From Callaeas wilsoni (taxonomy: Eukaryota; Chordata; Aves; Passeriformes; Callaeidae), in the NCBI GenBank assembly GCA_013398955.1, contig VWPU01011629.1:62001-126000 (forward strand): 64,000 nt of DNA, read 5' to 3'. The translations under genes were made by a program, and so were the position numbers. Shown piece after piece: positions 52,177 to 63,839 of the stretch (its first letter is position 1; each line of letters starts with the position of its first letter). The notes beneath the pieces were generated by a model. The model had not been told where the DNA came from. It ran no database searches and worked only from the letters and a program-made list of their open reading frames with translations.

Positions 52177-54226
52177 TTAGTCCCTTTTACCCCAGATGGG
52201 CTTTGTACTCTAGGAGATGGAGTTTCCCTAACACTCGGACAAAAAACCCTAAGAACCAAGTTGGACATCTAATGATGTTTTCTTGGAAGGTCCTTCACAG
52301 ATGCTTCTTCTCAGCACCATCAAAAATGATAGAGAGGACGAACACAAAAAGATAATCACACTAAAAAACCAAATAAGTAGTTTTCAAAAGACTTGGCACC
52401 CTTACCCCTGTACCCCTGAGCCCAGCAGACCAACACAGAAGTCTACCACCTGGAGAGGACAAATCTTCATTGCAGGGACCACACTGACACTCTACATGGA
52501 TGCAGAGTGTGTCACAAGAAGGTCAGGGCACACAACCAGATCTTTTCATATGTCAGTTCCTGTAATATTTTATGGAATATCATGGTTGAGTTCAGGATCC
52601 AGAAGAGTTTGAGATTAAACATATGTCCTGCAAGCATCCTCTCTCATCCTGTAGAACACAGATGTGTGGAGAAGCACACACTGAAGCAAAGTTATTCCCT
52701 AATGGACTAAACTGCAGCTTACCAACCTGAATGAGAAAGAGGTAAACTGGTCCTCTCTCCAGTACTCCCACTGCCTCCTTCCTGAATTCCTGGACCATGG
52801 ATTCACGTGAGACCATGGTTTTTTACCCTAGGGTAACCCAACCACCTCAGGTCAGTTCCACAGAAGGAACAAGAGAAATTGCAAAGTTCCCAGGACACAA
52901 CCAGCTGGAGTAGCTATAAACCAGCTCATGGGATGTCCTATTCTGGGCACGGCTCATGCACGTAAAGGCCCCAGCTCTCCTCTCCCATATGTGGGTATCA
53001 CAGCAGTCTCGTGGACACAGTCGCCCAGACGGAGATGTGAGTTGCATGCCTGTAGCGTGATCAAGTTGAGATGAGTCAGTTCACTATTAAATTCTTATTT
53101 AGTGTCATTGTATCAGCTCCCAGCCAGAAAACAAAATAACTGTCTAGAGAAAGAGCCCAAGAAGAATTCAGCTGGCTACAGCAGGTGCTTGAAACTCAGT
53201 GCAATATGCCAGCTTGCAAACACTTGCCTCCATCTTTATCTGGGTCACGGATGTTTTGGCCAAGGTAGTACAGCTGTCAGAGACCAGCAGATGAAACAGT
53301 GGTTCTACATCACTACCTTCCGCAGCAGTACTCTCAGGTTCACTTCACTCAGGTCCACCACACCTTCTGGAGACGTAAGCAGGAACTCTCCAAGCTCCTC
53401 GGTGGTATGGGTTTAACTTCACAAGGTGCTTTGATCAGTGAATGGTCTCCATGTTATAGTGAAAAAAATAAAGCCAGAAGGTAACCACCTTCCCCTCTGC
53501 AAACCCTCTGCCCCACACCAGGGCACTCATAATACTCTGTTTTTCTCCAAAATTGCTAAATCCTGTGGTTCCCTCTTTTGCCATACAGTCCTTTCTTGCA
53601 GCTGTCTCAGCATGCTCAGGAGTTTCATCTAGTATATTTTGACATCCTCCATCTTGCTGCCTGCCAAGGTTCACAGCTCCTCCTTAGGATGCACCATCCC
53701 AGGGCAGACAAATCCACATGCATTACTCCATGTACACATCCCCACGGGGTGAGAGGGGATTTATTTCTCACCCCATTGCCCCTGCACAAACGCAAGAAAA
53801 GGCTTAGCACAGATTTGATTCGGACTTCAGTGCCTGCAACCAGCTTGATCAAAACTTGCTGTACCATTGTCTTCTCTTCAAGAAAAATTCTGCCGATCTC
53901 AGTTCATGATGAAGGGTGGAAACCATCTGCCCAGACTTCCAAACTGTTCCCCAAACAACTCCCTTCCCTTTTGCCTGCCAAAGGCAGCTCACATCTGCAG
54001 AGCTGCACTCGCTGTGCTGACAGCCAGCATACCCACCCTGCTCCCCCCAAAGGGCATGGGAAAAGGCAGCGGGGATGGCGCACAAAAATGTGCAGATGGG
54101 AATGTGGCAGGGGAAAGAGTGGGAGACTTTGACCTGCGATTTGTTTGCTCAGCATTTCATCTCTGGATGAAGCAATATTTCGTTTGTGGAGGGCAGGAGA
54201 GAGGAGTCTGTGTGCAAGAATAAATT

Positions 54227-54246
54227 GGGGATGGCGGGGGGGAGGG
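54227..54246 (+). other. Potential G-quadruplex
   Basis: Four G runs can be drawn (54227-54230, 54236-54238, 54240-54242, 54244-54246) with loops of 1 to 6 bases, which fits the usual quadruplex pattern. It lies on the strand opposite to GAB2 transcription. Confidence 0.5.
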
Positions 54247-56571
54247 ACACACAGCTCTTTGCTCCCCCATTTTAAAGTCCAGGACCTAACTTTTCTTGCA
54301 CCTCATCCCTTTTTCCCCTACAGAAACCAAGTCATGTGGCAAGAAAAGAGGACACAGTGTGATACTGTAGCCCATTTCCTCTTTGGGGAGGAAACTTTGG
54401 GTCATGAGAAGAGAGGATGGATGGTCATGCTGGTGACAATGGTAGCTTAAGATAGGGGTTTTTCCAGAGGATTTGAAAGGCTCCCTAAGACTTTGCCACC
54501 TCTACACTCATTCATCCAAAGTAGGATGAGAACATGCATCAGGCAGAAAAGATTTCCCTTTCTTGTATTTACTCAGCCCTGTGTCCATCTGAAATGTATC
54601 ACCCCCACCCTCCTCACATGATTCTCAAGCTCTCAGTTATGTTTAAAAAAAAGAAAGGGAAAAAAAAATCCTGAACCACCACTCAGCAAGCAATATACTA
54701 CACGGACACATGTTTTTGTGCTAACTTGAGCTAAACCTCCTCCACAATTTTTCCTTTCGCCAAATGTTTCTGAGTGGGAGCACTGGAAAAATAAACTCCC
54801 CTGGCGTGGTGGGATGCGGGCGGGTGGCCAGGCTGAGCTGAGTCCTGGGGGCTCACAGCCATGGGCGAACCCCTGGGAGCCCCTTCCCAGTCCGCTCTGC
54901 AGCACAGGCTGTTGGCTGGGAGACATTTACTGGGAACAAGTGCCTATTGTCCCCTGTCAAGACCAAGAGGCAGCTCGGTGGGATAAAAATATAATAAAGT
55001 GGGATTTCAGCCTTCCTTTTTGTCCTCTTGGCTTCTCTTTTACTCTCAAGTCTGCATAAAGCCCCAGCATTGGTCCTTCTAGCTGCCTTGCTTTTAAACC
55101 TAGATAGGCAGCTTTGAAATGACACCTTGAGAAAATTATTATCATTATCATCTCCAGAAAAGGTCTCTCCTATTATTACTATTATTTTTCCCTTCTTTGC
55201 CTTGCAGCACTGCTCCAGCCCACAGCAGGCTGGGAGGGCTGCAAAATTGAAGGTGGCAGGAAACTTGTCAGGTTTGCTGGAATAAAGACCTGGGTAGTAC
55301 CTGGTTTCCACGGCACAGCTGAAGTAGTTAAAAGCAAGCATGTGTCAATGATTGCAAGGTCCAAATTGCCTCTTAGGAAGAAATCACGGGCAGCTCTGTC
55401 GGGGTGCCTGCAGCTGATGCCCATCTGGTTTCTTTGGTGCTTCTGATTCCCCATGTGGGATGAATACACCAATTTCTCCAAGGCAACGGTTCCTGTGATC
55501 CTTGCATGACATTTGTTGCACATATGCCAATTAATAATAATAAATATGCTAGCACTATTGCTGAAAGGATACACAGAGCAATAAAAACAAACAACACTTA
55601 GGAAGGACAAGGAGAATAAAAGGAAAGCAGTAGCGTGGAGTTAACGATCTGAGATCAAACTGGAGGAACTAATGGCCCTTTTTTCACAACCTATTTAAGT
55701 GTATGAATATTGAAAACCTTCTTCAGAATCCTCCAGTAGGGAAACACACAGCAAGTCTAACAAGTTTAGAAAAAAATTAGCAGCCACCTTCCCTAGGAAA
55801 ACAGGAACATTGGTAGAAGTTGGTTCATAAATTGGCCACAAGGATAAAAAATCCCTATTATTTTCAATATCCTGCTGCAGGATTAAAGAGGGTCCTGAGC
55901 AGGCATGAAACCCCTGCATCCCCAGAGGCCAAATTCTACTCAGGTTCTGCAGCATCTGTCCCATCCTCTTTTCCCCATGGCTCCCTCCCCAAGTGCCTGG
56001 GAACAGTGATGGTCAAAGGCTCTGCAACACTTATGCACCATGGAGCCATTTAAAGCCAGATGAGGACCCCAAGCACGTATCAATCAGTTTTACTTCCAGC
56101 AGACAAGGCCTTCCCCACTGTTAAAAATAAACCCATAAAGGCTAGTTCAGCATGCTGCAACAAGATGGATGAATCCATCCAAGTGGACTGGTACTGCCTG
56201 GTATTTCATCCTCTGTATCCCTCTGTCCTGAAGTTGGACGAGGCATACAGTTGAGGACCAGCTGCCACGTGCAAATTGCCACCCTGACCTTGCTCCAAAG
56301 CATCTGCACTTTCAATTAGTCCTCCTTACAGCTGGTTACTTCTATTTTTATGATGTCTGTCATTAAACAAGCCTCATTAATGCAACAGGAAGATGAGGTT
56401 CACCTCAATTTTGTTTAATGCTGTGAACCAGCAGATCTTAGATTGCATGGGAGAAGGTGAGGTCTTTGGGAACATCCTTGGGCCGATGCTGCCCAAAGCA
56501 CATCCCAAGGAATCCCTGGGAGCAGGCAGAGTCTCCATTTGGGGAAAATATTAAGAAGCTCATTTTGCCTT

Positions 56572-56711
56572 AGAGCAAGCATTCAAGGCAAGGTTGGAGG
56601 AGGCTCTGAGGAACCTGGTGCAGTGGAAGGTGTCCCTTGCCACAGCAGGGAACTGGAACTAGATAACGTTTAAGGTTCCTTCCAACCCAAACCATTCTGT
56701 GATTCTGTGAT
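56572..56711 (+). mobile_element. CR1 LINE, 3'-end fragment
   Basis: AGCATTCAAGGCAAGGTTGG, GTGCAGTGGAAGGTGTCCCT, then AGGTTCCTTCCAACCCAAAC and CATTCTGTGATTCTGTGA. Its 3' end lies within about 8 bp of the first copy of an unclassified repeat (56719-56856). Confidence 0.9.
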
Positions 56712-56718
56712 ACCATGA

Positions 56719-56856
56719 AGTATTGCTCTGACATCAATACTCATCTGTTGAAGATATTCCAGCACTGGAAGTAAGTGCGGTGATTTCTACACAGAGTGAA
56801 AAGACAGATAACATGAAGGCTGGTCTCTGGGAAAGCTGATGCAGAAACCAGACTCA
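56719..56856 (+). repeat. Unclassified dispersed or duplicated repeat, copy A
   Basis: About 138 bp that aligns with 57862-58002. Shared landmarks in order are TATTG/TATCG...CT, CTCATCTGTTGA (12 identical bases), GATAT, a short variable stretch, GAAGGCTGGT (10 identical bases), and an ACCA(G/A)ACTCAC block. Divergence is substantial and includes small indels. I do not recognise the family. Copy A starts almost at the 3' end of a CR1 insertion. Confidence 0.6.
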
Positions 56857-56989
56857 CTGGACAGTAAAATGCCACTGCTGCTTGGCTGGAAACAATCAGA
56901 GTTGTGGGGTCTCTGGAGGCATCTCTGCTTTCCTGGGAAGGCCAATGTTTAAAAAATTAAAAAGCAGACACAGCAGTTCTGAGCTCCTC

Positions 56990-57074
56990 AGGACTTTCTG
57001 AGCTTTTTTGGATAGTCTTCACTATGCAAATAGGACTTTCTGAACTTTCTTGGGTACTTTTCACTACATAAATG
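56990..57074. repeat. 42-43-bp tandem duplication, 2 copies
   Basis: Unit 1 (56990-57031) and unit 2 (57032-57074) both begin AGGACTTTCTGA and end CACTA...AAAT, with several substitutions between them. Unit 1 contains a perfect POU octamer ATGCAAAT (57024-57031), which is degraded to ACATAAAT in unit 2. Confidence 0.85.
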
Positions 57075-57861
57075 ATTTTTGGCTGCAAACCTTTATGGTT
57101 ACAGACTCAAATTCTGGTCCTCATCGCAAAGAACAAGATTTATCACACATGATTGCAACTGTAGCTTGTGTTTGCAAAGGACCACAAGATCACCACCTTC
57201 ATTTGTTCAAATGATCATTCACAGGTCACAGCAATTAAAGACTTGGACCTGAAGCTTTGCTGAGGTGCAGGCTGAACTGACCCAAAAGAAATCAGCCTCA
57301 TCTCTACTCCCAGCGTGTTGCAGCCATGTGGCACTTGCTAGATTTACTCCTCTGACAGCTGAGATTTGGCTCAGTTTAGTAAATATAAGCCTGATGGAGA
57401 TGCGTGATCTGTCCTCCTCCATGTCCTTTTTATCCCCAGGCCAAGAAAACGACTGGGAGCACCTGCTCCTCGTGAGGCAGCTGGAAGTTCCAGAGAGGTC
57501 TCTGAGAGCCCACGCCACCATAAACCCTGTCCATGAGCCCCATCCATTCCATGGATGCTCACAGGACTCTCCTGCCCATTTAAAAGATACTTCTTAGATT
57601 GAGACCCCCATGCAACACCACGCAGACTGCAGCTTCTCACACTACCACATGCTTCACTGGCTGCTGCAGAATAGCTGAAAGTATTTGAAAACAGCAATTA
57701 AGCATTTCTGAAGTTTGGCAGTGGGATTTATGTCAGCCAGGAACGGAGAACCGGTCTCCAAAAGTTATCACTTGATTTATTTCAAGGAGGACAAAGGAAT
57801 TTATAGAGGACACATAGGTTATGGAGAACAGCAAGCTATGGGCGGAGCTGGACCAAAATCC

Positions 57862-58002
57862 CAATATCGCCCTGGCACTGATGCTCATCTGTTGATGATA
57901 TCTGTCGAGCATTGGAGGGAAGCGTGGCAAATTTTATGCAAGAGGGAAAGATGGAGCAACACGAAGGCTGGTTGAGCCATTTTCAGCTTAGAACCAAACT
58001 CA
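57862..58002 (+). repeat. Unclassified dispersed or duplicated repeat, copy B
   Basis: The partner of 56719-56856, about 1.14 kb downstream in the same orientation. It keeps CTCATCTGTTGA, GATAT, GAAGGCTGGT and the ACCAAACTCAC block. Flanking sequence on the left does not align with the left flank of copy A, so this may be a dispersed repeat rather than a simple segmental duplication. Confidence 0.6.
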
Positions 58003-58330
58003 CACTTGAATGCAACAGGCAATAAACTCAATCTGCTAAGAAAAGCAAAGACAGGCTGTGTAAACTGAAAATGCCACCAGCAAACTCCAGCCCTGAGGCC
58101 CCTCTTGCTGGTCTTAAGCAAGTTTAAAAACAACGACTGAATTTTCAAACCTCATTTGCTTCAGTGCTCTAGGATCTGGCTTTTTATTATGAAATGGTAG
58201 AAAAGGACAGAAAAATACAAAAACATAATCAGCCTTCCTTTCTGTTCAATAACAGCCCCCAAATCACTCAAAGTACATGAAACTGGTGAGATAACTGTCC
58301 TGATTTCAGAGAGGACGGGTGTGGGTGGTG

Positions 58331-58347
58331 CCTCCCGGCACGGGAGG
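58331..58347. repeat. GC-rich inverted repeat (7-bp arms, 3-base loop)
   Basis: CCTCCCG, loop GCA, CGGGAGG: a perfect short stem in a small CpG-containing patch, with a TTTGCAT half-octamer just downstream. Confidence 0.8.
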
Positions 58348-58395
58348 GGACGTTTGCATTGGCAGCCGAGGCAGAAAGCCTCCACACAACCTAGG

Positions 58396-58430
58396 GAAAA
58401 AGAAAAAAAAAAGAAAGAAATAAAGAAAAA
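58396..58430. repeat. A-rich low-complexity tract
   Basis: A-rich sequence with GAAA and TAAA interruptions. It could be a decayed A tail, but no adjacent element is recognisable. Confidence 0.7.
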
Positions 58431-61400
58431 AACCCACCCAGCAAATAAACAAAAGCATTCCTAATAAACTGGAAATGTCATACTACATCAGGGATCACAA
58501 GATCGAGCCCAGAAAGGTCCAAGTAGCAAGAACATGCTGTTAAAAACAGATGGGAAAAACAAGCCGGGAAAGGTTGAGACTGTGTTTCTACACTTCTGTT
58601 CCCGACACGGCTTTTAGATCTGGTGCTGGTGTGGCTGGGGAGACAGCAGGGTGAATTACCAGCTGTCTGCATCATCCCAATAGTCCCTGTGGAAACCTTA
58701 TAAGCAGGAGGATGGGGGAAAGGGTTTTACACTAAAATTCCTAATCAACAACTTTGGAAATGTAGATTTTTCCAGCTTCCTAAGCGCAGGCTCATCACAT
58801 GTTGAGTCAGATTAACAATACTGCTTTTTAAAATTTTAGCCTTGGTTTTGCGGAGTCCTGCCTGGAATGGGATTTGCTCCTCACAGCATGGCTGTGTCCA
58901 GGCAGAGGTGGAGGCTGGGTTTCTGGGATTCTCTGCAGCATGGGGATGGCCATGTCAGCCTTTCTATGCTCATTCCTACTCATCTTAAGATGGACTTACG
59001 GAGGCAGCTCCACTCAGTGCCACAAAACCAGGTGCTCAGTGACCAAAATACAAGTCACATGCTGGGAAAAGTGTGTTCCTGCTGACAACTCCCTAAAGGT
59101 TACACACTACATGAGAGGGAGAAAGGAAGACTAAAATAAAATGGACAGACGAGGGTACCAAAACACCCAGTCTGCAGAGAGCTGTTCAGAGGAAGCCTCT
59201 GTGCCTGCCACCTCCATGCTCAGCCCATTGTCCCAAAGGCGACTGGAGATGAAGCTCCTGATGACAAACTCCTAAGGTATACCAGATGGTACCAGCTATT
59301 CCCTGAGACTTTCAGAGGCCTTTCAATGTAACAAAATAACAAAAATTTATTGTTCTAGAGGATTTTTTTAATGTAACCTCTTCCCCCACTCCTGAGCACA
59401 TGAAGACAGAGCTGGAGCCAATACAGCTCTCTACGCACAGGGACCTGTTTGGGGTCCACACTTTTCAGAAGCATTCAAGCCAAGATCTGTTATTCAGAGA
59501 AAGAGGGTCTAGCCTGGAAGAACTCAAATACTTTTGAGCTCCAGCACCTGGAAGATCTCAAAAGTATTTGTAAATATTGGGGTTTGGCTCAAGTGCCTTT
59601 TTACGCAGGAAGAGCGTGGGGGAGAACACTTTCTGAAGCACAAACCAAATGCTATTCTGAAATTTAACAAGTTCAATTGATTTCCTCTATAATTTTGCAT
59701 TCCTTCATGCTTTAGGCTCCAGAAGATGCCTAAATATCCAAGTGCATAGGCTGTCAGCACAGCTTTTCCAGCCCAGCAGGAAGTAGCAGATATCTTCAGG
59801 GACAGCCTATTTTTGGAGAGCTATCCAATTCCAAACTAAGCCTTCAAACTTTTTGTTGTTATTATTCGGATTAAGATAGCAGAGTGGGAGAGCTCAGGCA
59901 TTCCCACGGCAGATCACATCGCTCACACTCCTTGTTCTCAGTAGTGAAAGAGGGGTTTTGTATGGATGCAGGACATGGCTGGAAATCCAGGGCTAAGGTC
60001 CTGGGGGTTGTTGAGGTCCTGAGCTGGTATGTGGGCACCTTGACATTTGGATCCAGTTGTGTTTAAGTTTCGAAAACCAGTACTTAATCCTGCAAAACTT
60101 ACCCCATGTGAAGCCAAGATGGATGGAGAAGACTATTTTCCCTTTTACCCAAATATCTCCAAGGGAAAAACATGTATATAACAAAGAATTGCATTACAAT
60201 AGCTTTGCACATTACCCAACATGTCTGTAGAATCAGCAGCCAAGAGCAGGACACCCCAGAGCCCCCCTGCTGAACAACTAGATTACACTAAATTAATTGC
60301 AACATCCAGCGTCGTTTTTTTTTTCCCTTTTACAACTCCTATTTTATATGCTAAAAAACATTTAATAGCCATCTCTCAGCTTATTCCTTAAGATTAATAA
60401 ATCAAAACAGAAACACTGGGGAGTATGCAATAATAAAAAAAAATACTAAAACCCCCTTGGCTGAATTTAATTTCTATTAGAATCCTTAGTCACGATGGAA
60501 ATGTATTTATAACCACAAACCTCCACTAAATTATCTTAACAGCCTCTAGCTGTTGCGCTGATGGCCGAAACAGCACAGTAAATTACTGTCTCACCGTACA
60601 AAATTATACACATCGCTATTACACCATGTTTCAGTTCCAGCCTCTCAAAAGCAGAACAGATTTATTCTTATTGCCCAACTGAGCTCACCCACCAGCACAC
60701 ACATGTGCCCTGCCACGTGTGCACTCCTGAAACAGGGTAAATCTACTGATTTTGGCACAAACGCCCTGCCCAACACACAACAACCACTCACCTTTTCCCC
60801 CTCCTCTCCCACGTCTGACTGACCTTCCGCTCATCAGGTTTTCCCGTCTGGCAGTGGGACTGAGTTTTTAAACAGGCTGAATTCACTCCTAACCTTATCC
60901 GATGAACTTAAAGGCAAGGCACGTGTGAGCGAACTTGGCTCAGGAAACTTGGAATTTCTCTGCATGAGACTGCAGGGACTGAGCATGCTGGGATGCAGCT
61001 TAGAAATGGGAAGATGAAGATGAGACTGAAGGTTGTTGGTGTCTGGTTCCCAGCTTTGTGATAGACTTGTTGCAAGCCCTGAAATATTCACTTAGTCCCT
61101 GTACACTGTGATATCCTACTTATAAAGCAAGGCCAGTAAAGATCCAATAGTCCAGTAAGCAACCTGGCAGCACAAGGGTGGAAGAGTTGGAAACCCACTG
61201 AGTGTCCAACTCCATGTGCCAACTCATTGCTCTGTTGGGATGTGCAAAGCCAAAATAATTTGTGTTTACAACCCATCTCAGTGCTATAATGCCAAGACCC
61301 TGGAATATTCAGGGTAGGCATATGAGTATTAATGAGAGTTCAAAGTGCAAGGACCACAGCTTGGGGGAGAGAAAATGAACCTAAGCCCAGGCCACACCAC

Positions 61401-61567
61401 TGGGCTTTGGGGACAAAAAGCATAAACGTGAGAAAATGGAAGAAGCTGATATGATAATATCCAGGAATATATACTGACCAGGAATGAATGTCTGAGTGAT
61501 AACTTGAAGAGCCCCACAGCGACATATCTGATTGTGCTTTGGTGTCTCATTTTCCATTAAAACAGTA

Positions 61568-61667
61568 TTTTGTTGGGGTTTTTTTGTTTGTTTGTTTTGG
61601 TTGGTTTTTTGTTTTGGTTTTCTTTTTGTTTGGTTTGCTTTTTTTGGGTTTTTTTTGTTCATTTTGA
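61568..61667. repeat. T/G-rich (GTTT)n-like tract
   Basis: About 100 bases of T and G in GTTT, GGTTTT and TTTTTGG units with only a few C. The Lys/Asn/Gln/Thr-rich peptide read from the minus strand here comes from low complexity, not from a gene. Confidence 0.9.
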
Positions 61668-63839
61668 AATACATGTAACAAGTCAAAAGTCTCCCACGCT
61701 TTGAAGAAAAGAAGTCCCAGGTTTTGACCAGGCCCTTCCATACCGACAAAGGCGGGTTGAACCATGCCTAAATTATGGCTGACTCAGCAGCAATGTGCAC
61801 AGCAGAGGGAAACACGTAAACCCCGAACATGTCATTCTGGCTTCTCACCTTCCTCCACAACCTGAGCTACGAGCTATGGTTGGTTAGTGGGAGGCTCCAG
61901 GTACAAAGAAATGCAAAGAACAGGCTTTAAAAGCTCTTAATTACAAATGCAAATCTTGAAGCTTGTCCTTCCCAAGTGGTATTCAACAACTCAATTCTAT
62001 CTGAAATTCCAAGCGTGTCAGAGCAGCAGGTCCACACTTCACCCCAATGAGCCTTAATGACAACACTTAACAGCACTGAGTTGGTCATGGCAGACTCTTC
62101 CAAGAAGCAGGATGGACAGAGAAAAATCACCACAGAACATTGTCATGAAACATCCTACTTAACCAAGAACTCATAACAAAGCCTCATGAACATCCTACAC
62201 ACTGCACAGGACAGGATTTGCTTTACGCCCCTTTTTCAGTCCCAGTCCAGAGCAATGCATGAGGCCCAAGACAAACACTCACTGTCAACTCCGCGGTGAA
62301 CATCTAACACACACTCCTGAGCACAGAGTATTTTGTGAAGCACCATCCATGACACTAACCTGTAAGATGCTCTGCCTTGCGCTGCACGTGAAGCGCCTTC
62401 AGTATTAAAAAATCCCAAACAAATAAACGTTTCAGGCAACTTTTTTCTCTACACATGACTCGGTCTTCAAATCTTGCTCCTCGATGCACTTCCCTGTGAC
62501 AGCACATGATACATCAGCCCACCTGCATGCCAGCTGACTGTACTGATTTGATGCTAAAAAGAGTGTATTGATTGATTCCCAGTCAAAGCCTCAGCCAACA
62601 TGTTTTGCAAGTGTTTGACACAGCGGCCTGATCCTTTCAGGCCTTCCCTCCCTTGGGTTGACTTTGAAGGGAGTGTAAGGCAGCAGCTGAAAATGGCTTT
62701 GGGAGCAACTCTATGGATATGGTGCTGGATCTAGCTAGTCTTGGACCAATGCACACCCCGTTACAGGTGGAAACTCTCTGAAAAGGAAAGAGGAGAGAGT
62801 CCTATCTCCTGGAAAGACCCATTCTCAACTGTTCGACTGGTTTAAACCTCAAAATACCAATTTTGTTCCTTTCCAGTGTTTTCTTCATGGTATCAACTTC
62901 TAAAATTGCAGATATTCACATTATTCATATCTCATCTACTTTATAAGGTGCAAATTCAGAGTTGGTAGGAGGAGGCAGTTTCTCCCCCATCGCACACCAA
63001 CAGCAGAGGCAGAACTTGCTGAAGGATGAAGAAACAAAAAGACCTTACAAGCTTTAGCATCTGTGACCTGCTCCCCTTCTGCGTTTGATGCCAAGGGGTC
63101 AGACACATCTGGTCACCTCTCCTGAGCACAAATCTCGCCTCTCCAAGAGTGAGTTCCAAGATGGGATGGGACATCACTCTCTTTGGTGATATGCCAAACG
63201 CTTTGGGCCACTTCCTGAAGAAGGACGCTAGGGTGCTCACATAAGAAGTCCCACAAGCCAAGCTGAAATGCTGTCCCCTCTCTGCATGGACAGCAGACCT
63301 GAGGACTTTTATCAGGGCACTTTCTCGTTCACTTTCCTTGGAAGGTGGCTGTCCTTTGCTGCTTCAGAGGTCTGTTGTGTAAAGCTTTCCCAGGCTCCTA
63401 ATCACTCTCATCACTCTTCTCCAAAGACGCTGGTGTCAGGGGTCCACCCACACACACATTGCTGCAGGATAAAGTCCTGATTGCTGGCAGGAAAACTTCC
63501 TGCTCCCTGTCCTGCCTCACTCCATGCACACAGAGGGCTCAGAGAAGGACCTGAACAGATAAGGCTCAGTTAAAACCTCAACTGCCAATTTTGAAGCCTT
63601 GAGCAGGGACCAGCCAACATAATTTCTCAGCATCTCCTTCTGGTCAGGACAGCTAAAAGGACCCCGTCAGTCTCTACACCCCATATCTTCTGCATCTCTT
63701 CTTTTTTTTCCTTTCATTTATATTATTTATTCCTCTCCCTCAAAGGCTTTAAGGAGCCACGATCACAGAGTGCTCACTGTCTGCATGGCTGCCCCTATGG
63801 ATAATGTAAGGCCATGCTGGAGGTAGCAGTGGGGCTCAG

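Larger units (their letters stand above)
50041..56571 (-). other. GAB2: GAB2 intron 1, right-central part
   Basis: No exon is recognisable. The block contains a perfect hairpin (51721-51744), a 21-bp tandem duplication (52135-52176), a G-quadruplex-type run (54227-54246) and chance open frames, including 152 codons (minus, 51810-52268) and 184 codons (plus, 53578-54132). No repeat family could be named. Confidence 0.7.

Noticed and set aside
53578..54132. 184-codon plus-strand open frame
   Set aside because: The peptide looks random (rich in His, Pro, Ser and Cys) and overlaps several equally long frames in other phases. No gene family was recognised.
54853..55341. 162-codon minus-strand open frame
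   Set aside because: No domain. It contains long Lys/Arg-rich and Ile-rich runs that follow from AT-rich repeats.
61381..61765. Lys/Gln/Thr-rich protein on the minus strand
   Set aside because: It is the translation of the T/G-rich low-complexity tract at 61568-61667.
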